Assembly (NCBI GenBank): GCA_027486655.1
Contig: JAIXOR010000070.1
Coordinates: forward strand, 52,312 to 116,311
Source: Verrucomicrobiaceae bacterium
GTDB taxonomy: Bacteria > Verrucomicrobiota > Verrucomicrobiia > Verrucomicrobiales > Akkermansiaceae
Length of the DNA stretch: 64,000 nucleotides
Direction of reading: 5' to 3'
Within the stretch, counting starts at the first letter, position 1; every line of letters begins with the position of its first letter. Under the pieces are notes generated by a model. The model was not told the origin of the DNA and made no database searches. It saw only the letters and a list, made by a program, of their open reading frames with translations. A program made the translations under genes and the position numbers. Shown one piece after another: positions 32,982 to 42,226 of the stretch.

Positions 32982-35420
32982 TTACGGTGCGGCGGAAAGG
33001 GCTTCTTCCTTGGCCGCTGTGGCAAGCACGGCGTCGCGGATGTTGCCACCCTTGCGATTGCTCCACCAGAGCACCACCGGGGAGGCGATGAAGATCGAGG
33101 AGAAGGTGCCGATGATGATGCCGATGAAGATGATGAAACCGAAGTCCCTCAGCGCCGTGCCGCCCAGGAAGGTCAGGATCGCCGTGCTGATCAAGGTGGC
33201 TCCGGACGTCAGCAAGGTCCGGGAGAGCGTGGCGTTGATCGCCTCATTCATGATCTTCTCCACCGAATCCGTGCGGATCAACAGCATCTCCCGGACGCGG
33301 TCGAACACCACGATGGTGTCGCTGATCGAGTAACCGGCGATGGTCAGTACCGCACCCACGTGGATGAGGGAAAGCTCTCCACCCATCATCACCACGATGC
33401 CCACGCAGATGAGCACGTCGTGGAAAATGGCGACAAATCCGCCGAGCGCGAAGGAGAACTCGAAGCGGGCGGTCATGTAGATCATGATGCCTGCGAAGCC
33501 GAGGGCGATCGCGATCAGGGACTGGCTGAGGAAGGTGCCGCCAATAACGGCGGAGACTTCTTCCTGGCTGGCGTCGATCACGTGGTCCTCAGACCCCGGT
33601 TTTTTCTCGCCCAGCGCCGGGATGGAGGCGCGCAGTTTATCGATGATGAGCTTGGCGTCCTTGGTTGCGCAGCGGATCGTGAGCAGGGTTCCGGTCGTCG
33701 GATTCGACTCGAACTGCGGATAGGCCTCCTTGGAAAGCTGCGGCTGGATCTCTTTTTTCACCTGATCCACCTCGGCGGCGGTGATTTTGTTGTCTTTGCC
33801 GAGTTGGAAGGTGATGCGGGTGCCACCGGTGAAGTCGATGCCGAGGGCGCGCTCGCCGCGGACGCCGAAGGCGATGAGCGAGGCGACGATGGTGGCCAAC
33901 GCGAAGCCGATGCAGGCGCGGCGCTTGCCAAGGAAATCGTAATTCTTGGCCTTGATCAGGTTGAGGAAGGTGAGCTTCTTGAACAACCCGAGATCCGTGC
34001 CCCAGCGGAAGATCACGCGGGTGACCAGGATGGCGGAGAACAGCGATGCGGTGACACCGATGGTGAGGGTGACGGCGAAGCCTTTGATGGTGCCGCTGCC
34101 CAGGGTGAAGAGGATCACCGCGGTGATGAGTGAGGTGACGTGCGAGTCAAAGATCGCGGAGAAGGCGCGGTCGTAGGAGGCCTCGATCGCACTCTTCAGA
34201 GGTTTGCCCGCGGCGATCTCCTCACGAAGGCGCTCGTAAATCAGCACGTTGGCGTCCACCGCCATGCCGATGGTGAGCACCATGCCCGCGATGCCGGGAA
34301 GGGTGAAGGTGAAACCGAACATCGCCATGATGCCGAAGAGCATGACCGTGTTCACGATCAGGCCGATGTTCGCAATGACGCCGGACATCCGGTAGTAGGT
34401 GAAGACGAAGAGGAAGGTCATCAACAGCGAGAGACCGCCGGCAATGATGCCCTGGCGGACAACTGCCGAGCCGAGGGTGGGGGAAACGTTGCGCATCTCG
34501 GCGACGATCAGCGGGTTTTCCAGCGGGTTCATCAGCGAGTTGGCCAGGTTCTGGACCTCACCGGGCTCGCGGAGACCTTCGATGATGAACTGCTTGCCCA
34601 GGGGCACTTGATTGACGACCGGGGCGCTGATGACTTCACCGTCGAGCACGATGGCGATGCGGTCCTGACCGGCCTGCATGTTCTTGGTGAAGGCGATCAT
34701 CTTGTCGGTGCCTTCCGCATTGAGCGTGATGGCCACCGCATCGGACTGCTGGGGCGAGGGCACGGCGTTGGCGATGTCCGATCCGCCGAGAGCGGCGCGG
34801 CGTTCCAGCAGGATGGGGCGAGTGTAGTCCTTCCCGTCGGCGTCCTTGCCCTTCATCATGTAGGCGCGGGTGCCGGGCTCGATCACGTCGCGGTCCATGA
34901 CGCGCTGGGCGAGGGTCTTGCCGGTGGCGTCCGGTTCCTCGCTGCGAGGCATCACCTTGTGAAGCTCCAGCTTGGCGACCTTTTCGAGGGTTTTGCGGAT
35001 GTTTTCCGACTCTTCAGGCTCCACACCGGGCATTTGGACGAGGATGCCGTCATTTCCCTGGCGGGCGATGAGGGGTTCCTTGCCGCCCATGCTGTCGAGG
35101 CGTTTCTCGATGACGATGATCGCCTGTTCCACCTGTTCCTTGGTGATCGGCATCTTGGTGCCGTCATCGGCTTCCTTTTCCTGGATCTTCAGGGTGAAGG
35201 AGGACCCACCGAGGATGTCGATGCCGCCCTTGAGACGCTCCTTGGGCGGGGTGGCGGCCAGCACGCAAAGCGCGCAAACTCCAATGGTCAGCACCGTGCC
35301 GATGTTGCGCTTCCGGCGCTCGACGTCCGTGGCGAAATACCAGAAAAACAGGATCAGGAGGGTCAGGCCGGTGCCGAAAACGACCAGCGGATCATTGAAG
35401 ATGGTGATGGCGGAAATCAT
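32982..35420 (-). CDS. secDF: Fused protein-export membrane protein SecDF
   Basis: An 812-residue fusion of SecD and SecF, which use the proton motive force to finish protein export. SecD part: the N-terminal helix (VVFGTGLTLLILFFWYF), the LKGGIDILGGSSF motif, the large periplasmic P1 domain and six-helix block ending GADTVNANVLIY-type sequence (here IGMAVDANVLIYERLREEI). SecF part begins near FLGKRRACIGFALATIV with LGIDFTGGTRI and ends with SISDTIVVFDRVRE. In most bacteria these are two proteins; a fused form is known in several phyla. It follows yajC by 53 nt in the same direction. Confidence 0.96.
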   Translation of the reverse strand: MISAITIFNDPLVVFGTGLTLLILFFWYFATDVERRKRNIGTVLTIGVCALCVLAATPPKERLKGGIDILGGSSFTLKIQEKEADDGTKMPITKEQVEQAIIVIEKRLDSMGGKEPLIARQGNDGILVQMPGVEPEESENIRKTLEKVAKLELHKVMPRSEEPDATGKTLAQRVMDRDVIEPGTRAYMMKGKDADGKDYTRPILLERRAALGGSDIANAVPSPQQSDAVAITLNAEGTDKMIAFTKNMQAGQDRIAIVLDGEVISAPVVNQVPLGKQFIIEGLREPGEVQNLANSLMNPLENPLIVAEMRNVSPTLGSAVVRQGIIAGGLSLLMTFLFVFTYYRMSGVIANIGLIVNTVMLFGIMAMFGFTFTLPGIAGMVLTIGMAVDANVLIYERLREEIAAGKPLKSAIEASYDRAFSAIFDSHVTSLITAVILFTLGSGTIKGFAVTLTIGVTASLFSAILVTRVIFRWGTDLGLFKKLTFLNLIKAKNYDFLGKRRACIGFALATIVASLIAFGVRGERALGIDFTGGTRITFQLGKDNKITAAEVDQVKKEIQPQLSKEAYPQFESNPTTGTLLTIRCATKDAKLIIDKLRASIPALGEKKPGSEDHVIDASQEEVSAVIGGTFLSQSLIAIALGFAGIMIYMTARFEFSFALGGFVAIFHDVLICVGIVVMMGGELSLIHVGAVLTIAGYSISDTIVVFDRVREMLLIRTDSVEKIMNEAINATLSRTLLTSGATLISTAILTFLGGTALRDFGFIIFIGIIIGTFSSIFIASPVVLWWSNRKGGNIRDAVLATAAKEEALSAAP

Positions 35421-35473
35421 GACGGGAAGCGTTGGAACGATGCCGTGGGTGGCGGGGGTGGGGAAGGGAGGGC

Positions 35474-35812
35474 TTACTTGGCCGCGTCCTTTTTGTGGAC
35501 CACGGTAATGGCGAGCTTGTCGAACTCGATCATGGTGCCCTCACAAACTTTGACGACGACGGTGTGTTCCTTCACGTTGTGGACCAGTCCGTGGATGCCG
35601 GCACTGGTGACCACCTTGTCCCCGTTCTGGAGCGCGGCGATCCGGGCCTGCTGTTCCTTGCGCTGGCGCTGCTGGGGGCGGATGAGCAGAAAATAGAACA
35701 TCACCACCATCAGACCCATCATCACGAATGGCGATCCGAGGATGCCCCCGGGCGGCGGTGGAGCGGCTTCTGCGAGGGTGGAGAATGAAATCAGGGCTTG
35801 GAGCGATGTCAT
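35474..35812 (-). CDS. yajC: Preprotein translocase subunit YajC
   Basis: A 112-residue YajC, a small partner of SecDF. One transmembrane helix (VMMGLMVVMFYFLLIRPQQRQ, about residues 33-53) is followed by the RPQQRQRKEQQ motif and a cytoplasmic domain with LQNGDKVVTSAGIHG. It overlaps tgt by 4 nt (ATGA), so it is translationally coupled to it. The tgt-yajC-secDF order is the classic bacterial arrangement. Confidence 0.95.
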   Translation of the reverse strand: MTSLQALISFSTLAEAAPPPPGGILGSPFVMMGLMVVMFYFLLIRPQQRQRKEQQARIAALQNGDKVVTSAGIHGLVHNVKEHTVVVKVCEGTMIEFDKLAITVVHKKDAAK

Positions 35813-36942
35813 GGATGGTCGGATCGGGTGTAGCGCCGGATGAAGGAGTCCTTGTATTCCGTGAAGTTCCCGGCGTCGATGGCCTCCCTCGCCCCGGCGA
35901 CGAGGCGCAGGTAGAAATGCAGATTGTGGAAGGAAAGCAACCGCAAAGCGAGGATTTCCCCGGCCCGGAAAAGGTGGCGGAGGTAGGCTCTGGAGAAGCC
36001 GGCCAGGTGGGGGTGGGCGCTTTCACAAAGCGGCCTGGGGTCTTTGGCGTGGACCAGGTTCTTGATGTGGAGGGGCCCGTCCAGGGTGAACGCCACTCCA
36101 TGGCGGGCCACCCGGGTGGGCATGACGCAATCAAACATGTCCACTCCCCGGGCGATCATCTCGAGGATCTGCGGCGGGGTGCCGAGGCCCATCGCATAGC
36201 GGGGTTTCCCGGCGGGCAGGAAGGGGACCGCGTTTTCGATGGCGCGGAACATCTCATGCTCCGGCTCACCCACGGACACTCCGCCGATGGCGTAGCCGTC
36301 GAAGTCGAGGTCGACCAGTTCCCGGGCCGACTGCTCGCGGAGATCCGCGTAAATGGAGCCCTGGACGATGCCGAAGTGGGACTGTCTGCCTGATCCGGAG
36401 CGGGGTTCGTTGCTGACGATCCAGTCCTTGCAGCGCCGCGCCCAGCGGGTGGTGAGGGCGAGCGATTTGGCGGCGTAGGCCTCGTCGCAGGGGTAGGGCG
36501 GGCATTCATCGAAAAGCATGGCGATGTCCGATCCCAGACAAGCCTGGATCTCCATGCTGAGCTCGGGCGTCAGCAGCATTCTAGAGCCATCCAGATGGTT
36601 CTGAAAACGCACGCCTTCTTCGGTGATCTTGCGCAGCTTTGCCAGCGACCAGACCTGGAAGCCCCCGGAGTCGGTCAGGAAGGGTTTGTTCCAGGTGGTG
36701 AATCCGTGAAGGCCGCCCATCTCGCGGATCAACTCGTGCCCCGGCCGGAGCCACAGGTGGTAGGTGTTGCCGAGGATGATTTGGGCTCCGAGTTCGTCCA
36801 GTTCCGCGGGATGCAGTGTTTTCACAGAGCCCTGTGTTCCCACCGGCATGAATATCGGGGTCTCGACCACACCGTGAGGCAGGGTCAGACGACCCCGGCG
36901 GGCGGAACTGTTGGGATCGGTCTGGAGAAGCTCGAAAGACAC
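35809..36942 (-). CDS. tgt: tRNA-guanine transglycosylase
   Basis: A 377-residue Tgt that swaps guanine-34 for the queuosine precursor preQ1 in tRNAs with GUN anticodons. Family motifs: FMPVGTQGSVKTL, LTDSGGFQVWSLAKLRKI with the catalytic Asp, GGVSVGEPEHEM, and DMFDCVMPTRVARHG. Length is normal. The start is a GTG at 36942; no ATG is near in frame. Odd: the C-terminal zinc site, normally CxCxxC, is gone; the aligned region reads CESAHPH (residues 306-312), while the family's last His (in LLSFHNLHFYL) is kept. queF and queC, which make preQ0/preQ1, are at 59.0-60.1 kb. Confidence 0.95.
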   Translation of the reverse strand: MSFELLQTDPNSSARRGRLTLPHGVVETPIFMPVGTQGSVKTLHPAELDELGAQIILGNTYHLWLRPGHELIREMGGLHGFTTWNKPFLTDSGGFQVWSLAKLRKITEEGVRFQNHLDGSRMLLTPELSMEIQACLGSDIAMLFDECPPYPCDEAYAAKSLALTTRWARRCKDWIVSNEPRSGSGRQSHFGIVQGSIYADLREQSARELVDLDFDGYAIGGVSVGEPEHEMFRAIENAVPFLPAGKPRYAMGLGTPPQILEMIARGVDMFDCVMPTRVARHGVAFTLDGPLHIKNLVHAKDPRPLCESAHPHLAGFSRAYLRHLFRAGEILALRLLSFHNLHFYLRLVAGAREAIDAGNFTEYKDSFIRRYTRSDHP

Positions 36943-37185
36943 TGGCGGCTGGCGGCCATACCCGGGAATCAAGGGTTGGCCAAGCCGAATCTCGGAAACG
37001 GACAACCCGTAAAATTCCTGTTTTTTCACAGAAACATCTGGCGTCCGGCGGGGTTTTGTCTGGAATCGTTTGCGGTCGCCCCCGGAATCTTTTCGGAAAC
37101 TTCGAATATTTTCCTCTGGCGCGACTCTGATGATCGGGCACATTGCCTTGCTTCGAAAATCGAACCCAAACCAAACCAACCAACT

Positions 37186-37749
37186 ATGAAACTGTTCCTC
37201 AGCGCCTTGTTCGCTTCGTTTGTCATCGCCCCGCTTTCGTTCTCCGAGGAGTGCGAGAAAGGCAAGTGCGACAAGGATAAGAAAGAAACCCTCGCTCACT
37301 GCGGCAAGTGCGAGAAGGACCACGACAAAGACAAGGAGAAGGAGAAGAAGGAAGTCACCCTGATCGCCGGCAAGTGCGAAAAGGACGGTGAGTGCGACAA
37401 GGAGAAGAAGGAAGAGGGCACCCTCGCTCACTGCGGCAAGTGCGAGAAGGACCACGACAAGGACAAGGAAAAGGAGAAGAAGGAAGTCACCCTGATCGCC
37501 GGCAAGTGCGAGAAGGATGGCGACTGCGACAAGGAGAAGAAGGAAGAAGGCACCCTCCTCGCTGGCAAGTGCGAGAAGGACGGTGACTGCGACAAGGAGA
37601 AGAAAGAAGAAGGCACCCTCGCCGATTGCAGCAAGTGCAAGAAGGACGGCGAGAAGGAGAAGAAGGAAGAAGGCACCCTCCTCGCCGGCAAGTGCGAGAA
37701 GGACGGCGACTGCGACAAGGAGAAGAAGGAAGAGGGAACCCTCGCCTGA
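37186..37749 (+). CDS. Secreted Cys/Lys/Glu-rich repeat protein
   Basis: A 187-residue protein with a signal peptide (MKLFLSALFASFVIAPLSFS) and a mature part made almost only of K, E, D, C, G and T. Tandem units of about 19 residues recur, roughly GKCEKDGDCDKEKKEEGTL, some with the variant CGKCEKDHDKDKEKEKKEV. Cysteines are spaced as CxxxxxxC. It could bind metals or be a cross-linked surface protein; no family is recognised and simple-sequence expansion is likely. A strong terminator follows 33 nt after the stop. The DNA is repetitive, so copy number may vary between strains. Confidence 0.75.
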   Translation: MKLFLSALFASFVIAPLSFSEECEKGKCDKDKKETLAHCGKCEKDHDKDKEKEKKEVTLIAGKCEKDGECDKEKKEEGTLAHCGKCEKDHDKDKEKEKKEVTLIAGKCEKDGDCDKEKKEEGTLLAGKCEKDGDCDKEKKEEGTLADCSKCKKDGEKEKKEEGTLLAGKCEKDGDCDKEKKEEGTLA

Positions 37750-37782
37750 TTTCCGGTTCGGACTTCCGACCCACATTCACAA

Positions 37783-37813
37783 GACCGCCGGTTTTCCCCG
37801 GCGGTCTTTTTTT
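37783..37813 (+). terminator. Rho-independent terminator of the repeat-protein gene
   Basis: Perfect 9-bp GC-rich stem, GACCGCCGG (37783-37791) and CCGGCGGTC (37798-37806), a 6-nt loop and seven T's (37807-37813). Confidence 0.93.
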
Positions 37814-37857
37814 GTCGCCGGGTGGTTTGGATCCGGGACGGCGATGCGCATGAAGCA

Positions 37858-37886
37858 TTGACAGAGCCATTCCACCCGGATCAGGT
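37858..37886 (+). promoter_or_regulatory. Predicted promoter of the Nudix gene
   Basis: Consensus TTGACA at 37858-37863, a 17-nt spacer and a weak TCAGGT at 37881-37886. The ATG at 37896 is 10 nt past the -10, leaving a leader of about 3 nt. Confidence 0.45.
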
Positions 37887-37895
37887 CCGCCTGCG

Positions 37896-38276
37896 ATGCT
37901 GGATGTGGTTTGCGCGGTGATTTTTGACAACGACGGCCGATTTCTCGCCTGCCGCCGTCCCTCCGACAAACATCTGGGAGGAAAATGGGAGTTTCCCGGA
38001 GGCAAGGTGGATTCCGGAGAAAGCCCGGAGGCCGCGATCGTCCGCGAAATCCGGGAGGAACTGGCGATCGAGGTGGAGGTGCTCTCGTCTTTCTCGCCCG
38101 TGGTCTGGGATTACGATGGCAGGTTGATCCGGCTCATTCCTTTCCGCTGTGGGATCCTCGCGGGGGTCCCGCAAGCCCTTGAGCACGATGACCTGCTCTG
38201 GTGTACTCCGGGCGATTGGGGCCTGCTCGATTGGGCTCCCGCCGACGTGCCGATCCTCCGCGAAATCGCGGGATGA
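37896..38276 (+). CDS. Nudix hydrolase (MutT-like)
   Basis: A 126-residue Nudix protein. The Nudix box GGKVDSGESPEAAIVREIRE-EL (residues about 34-55) has all the metal-binding Glu residues; only the last Gly of the signature is Ala. The N-terminus VVCAVIFDNDGRFLACRRP resembles the (deoxy)CTP/8-oxo-dGTP diphosphatases of the MutT group, which clean oxidised nucleotides from the pool, but the substrate is not certain. ATG 37896 gives the usual short N-terminus. It stands alone between two terminator or promoter regions. Confidence 0.88.
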   Translation: MLDVVCAVIFDNDGRFLACRRPSDKHLGGKWEFPGGKVDSGESPEAAIVREIREELAIEVEVLSSFSPVVWDYDGRLIRLIPFRCGILAGVPQALEHDDLLWCTPGDWGLLDWAPADVPILREIAG

Positions 38277-38293
38277 GTTCCCCAAACCTCAAA

Positions 38294-38321
38294 TTGACTC
38301 CGCCGGGATTCCGGCTAGGTT
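38294..38321 (+). promoter_or_regulatory. Predicted promoter of the DUF1549-DUF1501 pair
   Basis: TTGACT at 38294-38299, a 16-nt spacer and TAGGTT at 38316-38321. The ATG at 38342 is 20 nt past the -10, so a leader of about 14 nt is expected. Confidence 0.5.
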
Positions 38322-38341
38322 TCCGGAATCGCTGAAAACCC

Positions 38342-40243
38342 ATGAAATCTTTTTTACTCCCGCTCCTCGCCGGAGCCTTGCTCGTTCCTGCTCTGAACGG
38401 AGCCGAGTCCGCCTCGACGGATCCCGCGCAGCTTCGGAAGATCGCTTTGCAGATCGACCAACAGGTGGCGGCTTTCTATCGGAACCGCAAGTTGCCTGTG
38501 CCCAAGGTCACCGACGACGCCACCTTTCTCCGCCGGGCCTTCCTGGTCTCGATCGGCCGCATCCCGACCTCCGAGGAGGCGCTGGCATTCATCGAGATCG
38601 ACGACCCCTCGAAGCGCGAGAACCTGGTGGATTACCTGCTCAAGTCCCCCGGATTCTCCAGCCACATGTCGAACTGGGCCTTCGATCTCCTTCGGGTGAC
38701 CGACCGGCGCACCGATTCCGCGTCCACCAACACCCCGTATCGGCACTGGATCCGCACGGCCATGGAACGGAACATGCCGTGGGACGAATTCACCCGCAAG
38801 CTCATCGCGTCTTCGGGCGATGGCTGGGATCCGGAAACCGCGGCGGTCGGCTATTACACTCGGGACCGCGGCATGCCCTTGGACAATCTCTCCAACACGA
38901 TGCGCATTTTCCTCGGTGCCCGCATGGAGTGCGCCCAATGCCATGACGACCCCTTCGGCAAAACCGAGCGCCATGATTTCTATGAACTCGCGGCCTTCAC
39001 CCACGGCCAGGAGCCTATCCGCCGGGAGGTGATCGAGCCGATTTACCGTGAGCTCGGTGACGACTCACGCCGCGAGACCCAGGAGTATCGCGTGGCCCGC
39101 ATGCTTTGGGACAACGTCTACAATCTCTCCCTCGGTGGCGGCGGGGCCGGACGCATCACCCTGCCTTCCGACTACCAATACCGCGATGCCGCACCGGGCG
39201 ACATGGTGGCCGGTCGCACGCCTTTCGGCAAAACGGTCCGCCTCTCGGAGAAGAAGGATGAAAACGATGGTCGCGCCAAGCTCGCCGAGTGGATCGTCGG
39301 CCGGACCGATTCGCAGTTTCCCTTCGTCATTGCCAACCGCATGTGGAAGCGGGTCATGGGCAAGGGGTTTTATGAACCGGTGGACGAATACATCGAGCCC
39401 GGAAAGACCCACCATCCGGCGCTTGCCTCCCTGCTGGAGCGCACGATGGTGGATCTGAAATACGATCTCAAGGCCTTCCAGCACGTGCTGCTGCTGACCA
39501 AGACTTTCCAATTCGCCACCAACCCGAACGCCTCCTCCGTCGAGGGCGCGGACGATTTCCACGGCCGCAAGATCGAGCGTCTTTCCTCCGAACAGATCTG
39601 GGACTCGCTTATCACCCTTGCCGCCGGAGATCCGGACAAGAAACCGAACCGCTCGCTCGATGACCGGGTTCTTCTGGACGGGCGCCCGGTTCTCGTCGGG
39701 AAAAAAACCATGTCCCAGCTCTCCAAGGAGGTGCTTGCGATCTCCAGTGAAGCCGAGATGCGCCGCTACTTCACCAAACTCGTGGCAGATATCCGGAACG
39801 GCGGCGGCTCCTCTGCGGGAGATGCATCGATGTCGATGATGTCGAAGCCCGTTTCGTATGGCAAAGACTCGCTGACGCGGGCCTCGGAGCTGCCATCACC
39901 GGCACCCCGGGATCATTTCCTCTACCTGTTCGGATCCTCCGACCGTGAGGTGGTGGATGCCGCCAGCCGCGAGCCCAACGTGGGTCAGGTGCTTTCCCTC
40001 ATGAACGGCTTCGTGCAGGCCAGGCTCGTCAATGATTCCAAGGCTCACCTCTACAATTGCCTCGAAGGCGCGGGCTCGGATTCCGAAAAAGTCCGCCGAC
40101 TTTACATCTCGATCCTCAACCGCCCACCCAGCGACGAGGAAATGAGCTGGATGCTCGACGAACTGAAATCCCGCGGCAACGAGGGTACGCGCAACATCGT
40201 ATCCGCGCTGGTGATGTCCTCCGAATTCCTTTTCCTCCAGTAA
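38342..40243 (+). CDS. DUF1549 domain protein (planctomycete/verrucomicrobial type)
   Basis: A 633-residue exported protein with a signal peptide (MKSFLLPLLAGALLVPALNG). The DUF1549 part has RAFLVSIGRIPTSEEA and DYLLKSPGFSSHMSNW; a CAQCH motif (residues about 200-204) follows GARMECAQCHDDPFG, in the form that binds haem c in other proteins. The C-terminal DUF1553 part has IANRMWKRVMGKGFYEPVD and IERLSSEQIWDSL. Paired with a DUF1501 protein 4 nt downstream, the hallmark gene pair of Planctomycetes and Verrucomicrobia. The enzyme function is unknown, though polysaccharide or alkyl-degradation roles have been suggested. Confidence 0.92.
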   Translation: MKSFLLPLLAGALLVPALNGAESASTDPAQLRKIALQIDQQVAAFYRNRKLPVPKVTDDATFLRRAFLVSIGRIPTSEEALAFIEIDDPSKRENLVDYLLKSPGFSSHMSNWAFDLLRVTDRRTDSASTNTPYRHWIRTAMERNMPWDEFTRKLIASSGDGWDPETAAVGYYTRDRGMPLDNLSNTMRIFLGARMECAQCHDDPFGKTERHDFYELAAFTHGQEPIRREVIEPIYRELGDDSRRETQEYRVARMLWDNVYNLSLGGGGAGRITLPSDYQYRDAAPGDMVAGRTPFGKTVRLSEKKDENDGRAKLAEWIVGRTDSQFPFVIANRMWKRVMGKGFYEPVDEYIEPGKTHHPALASLLERTMVDLKYDLKAFQHVLLLTKTFQFATNPNASSVEGADDFHGRKIERLSSEQIWDSLITLAAGDPDKKPNRSLDDRVLLDGRPVLVGKKTMSQLSKEVLAISSEAEMRRYFTKLVADIRNGGGSSAGDASMSMMSKPVSYGKDSLTRASELPSPAPRDHFLYLFGSSDREVVDAASREPNVGQVLSLMNGFVQARLVNDSKAHLYNCLEGAGSDSEKVRRLYISILNRPPSDEEMSWMLDELKSRGNEGTRNIVSALVMSSEFLFLQ

Positions 40244-40247
40244 ACCC

Positions 40248-41549
40248 ATGTCACACGATTCCTTTCTCAAAGCCGACGAGCTCACCCGCCGGACCTTCCT
40301 GTCCAATGCGGCGCGCACCCTGCTTGGCGTCCATCTGTTTCCGATGTTCGGCCCTTCGGTGGCTTCCGCCGCTTCCGCCTCCGGTGCGGAGGCCAGGGCC
40401 AAGCATGTCATCTATCTCTTCATGTCCGGTGGCATGAGCCACGTGGACACCTTCGACCCCAAACCGAAGAAAAAAGCGGTGATGGGCAAGACCGAGGCCA
40501 TCGCCACTAAGGCGGACGGCATCCAGGTGGGCCATTACCTGCCGAAAACGGCGGAGGTGATGGACAAGGTGTGCGTCATCAACTCGATGAACTCCACCCA
40601 GGGAGCCCACGAGCAGGGCTCCTACATCATGCACACCAGCTACGGACTCCGCGGGACCATCCAGCATCCTTCACTCGGTTCCTGGGTCCTCAAACTCGGC
40701 GGGCGCATCCATCCGGAGCTTCCCGGATACGTGGCCATCGATTCCTCCCCGGATCTCACCGGCGGAGGATTCTTCGGCGCCAAATATGCCGCGGCACCGA
40801 TCGGCAGCGCGGACGAGGGGCTCAAGGACTCAAAGCGCGTGAGTGCGGTGACCTCCGAGGACTTCGACCGCCGGCTCTCGCTGGCCGACAAGCTCAACCG
40901 CCAGTTCCACGGACGTTACCCGAATGCCGACGTCAAGGCCTACGAGGAACTCTATCGGGAGGCGGTTTCCCTCATGAACTCGAAGGATCTCGCCGCCTTT
41001 GACATCCGCCAGGAATCCGCCGCCACCCGGCAACTCTATGGCACCGGACGCTTCGCCCAGGGCTGCATGCTCGCAAGACGCCTCGTCCAGCACGGCGTGC
41101 GCTTCGTGGAAGTCCAGCTCGGCGGTTGGGACACCCACTATGACAACTTCACCGGAGTCGAGGGTCGCTGCCGGGAGTTCGACCAGGCCTACGCCGCGCT
41201 CATCACCGATCTGGAGAAAACCGGGAAACTCAAGGACACGCTCGTGGTGGTGGCCACCGAGTTCGGCCGCACTCCGGAGATCAAGGAGGAGCACAAAGGA
41301 GGTCGTGACCACCACCCATCTGCCTTCTCCTGCCTGCTGGCCGGTGGTGGCATCAAGGCGGGCTACAAGCACGGACTCACCGATCCCGAAGGCGGCAAGG
41401 TCAAGGACGGTCTGGTCAGCGTGCAGGACTTCAACGCAACCATCGCCCATGCGCTCGGGCTCAACATCGACGAGGTGCTCATGTCACCCACTCGCCGCCC
41501 CTTCAAGATCGCGGACAAGGGCAAGCCGGTGATGTCGCTCTTCGCTTGA
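40248..41549 (+). CDS. DUF1501 domain Tat-exported protein
   Basis: A 433-residue protein with a twin-arginine signal (RRTFLSNAARTLLGVHLFP, residues about 14-32) and the DUF1501 domain: HVIYLFMSGGMSHVDTFDPK, GAHEQGSYIMHTSYGLRG, LASCVLKLGG-type SWVLKLGGRIHPELPG, and LVVVATEFGRTPEIKEE near the C-terminus. DUF1501 has an alkaline-phosphatase or sulfatase-like fold. It starts 4 nt after DUF1549, so the two are co-expressed. Substrate unknown. Confidence 0.93.
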   Translation: MSHDSFLKADELTRRTFLSNAARTLLGVHLFPMFGPSVASAASASGAEARAKHVIYLFMSGGMSHVDTFDPKPKKKAVMGKTEAIATKADGIQVGHYLPKTAEVMDKVCVINSMNSTQGAHEQGSYIMHTSYGLRGTIQHPSLGSWVLKLGGRIHPELPGYVAIDSSPDLTGGGFFGAKYAAAPIGSADEGLKDSKRVSAVTSEDFDRRLSLADKLNRQFHGRYPNADVKAYEELYREAVSLMNSKDLAAFDIRQESAATRQLYGTGRFAQGCMLARRLVQHGVRFVEVQLGGWDTHYDNFTGVEGRCREFDQAYAALITDLEKTGKLKDTLVVVATEFGRTPEIKEEHKGGRDHHPSAFSCLLAGGGIKAGYKHGLTDPEGGKVKDGLVSVQDFNATIAHALGLNIDEVLMSPTRRPFKIADKGKPVMSLFA

Positions 41550-41559
41550 CGGGAAGACC

Positions 41560-42213
41560 TCAATCGCCGCTCGGATTCTTCCGGGCGGCGAGCTTGGCTT
41601 TGGCGATCTCGATAACCATCGGCAGGATGGAAATGAAGATGATGCCGATGACCACCAGTTCGAAGTGTTTCTTCACGATCGGGATGCCGCCGAAGAACCA
41701 ACCCGCGGGCACCAGGGTGACCACCCAGAGGATGGCTCCCGCCACGTTGAAGAACATGAAACGCCGGTAATCCATCTTGCCCGATCCCGCGACAAAGGGG
41801 GCGAAGGTGCGGACGATCGGCACGAAGCGCGCGAGGATGATGGTCTTGCCGCCGTAGCGCTCGAAGAACTCGTTGGTTTTGCGGATGTGTTCGGGTTTCA
41901 CCACCCGCGGGAACTTGCGCGTGACCCAATCCCCGCACCTGCGGCCGATCCAGTAGTTCACCGTATCGCCGAGGATGGCCGCAACGAGGATGACGGCTCC
42001 GGCCATCCACACGCTCAGCCCGGATGCCGGATCCGCCGAAACCGCGCCGATGGCGAACAAAAGCGAGTCTCCAGGGAGGAAGGGCGTCACCACCAGTCCG
42101 GTCTCGCAAAAGATGATCGCGAACAGCAGCGCGTAGACCATCGCCCCGTATTGGCGGGTGAAGTCGGTCAGGTGGTCCTGCAGGTGCAGGAAGAGGTCGA
42201 GGATTTCCTTCAT
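41560..42213 (-). CDS. DedA family membrane protein
   Basis: A 217-residue polytopic membrane protein of the DedA/SNARE-associated family (VTT domain), now linked to undecaprenyl-phosphate and phospholipid scrambling. Motifs: FCETGLVVTPFLPGDSLLF (the E-x-x-x-P-x-PGD family motif), GDTVNYWIGRRCG and FFERYGGKTIILARFVPIVRTF (the family's FxRFxPxxR). It follows gpsA by 13 nt, at the end of the plsY-gpsA operon. Confidence 0.92.
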   Translation of the reverse strand: MKEILDLFLHLQDHLTDFTRQYGAMVYALLFAIIFCETGLVVTPFLPGDSLLFAIGAVSADPASGLSVWMAGAVILVAAILGDTVNYWIGRRCGDWVTRKFPRVVKPEHIRKTNEFFERYGGKTIILARFVPIVRTFAPFVAGSGKMDYRRFMFFNVAGAILWVVTLVPAGWFFGGIPIVKKHFELVVIGIIFISILPMVIEIAKAKLAARKNPSGD

Positions 42214-42226
42214 GGTTCTAACGGTT

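Noticed and set aside
36943..37776. Long minus-strand extension upstream of tgt, rich in Leu/Val/Phe, as if a membrane domain fused to Tgt.
   Set aside because: It is the antisense of the Cys/Lys/Glu repeat gene, whose codons read as hydrophobic on the other strand. Tgt's family start is at the GTG 36942.
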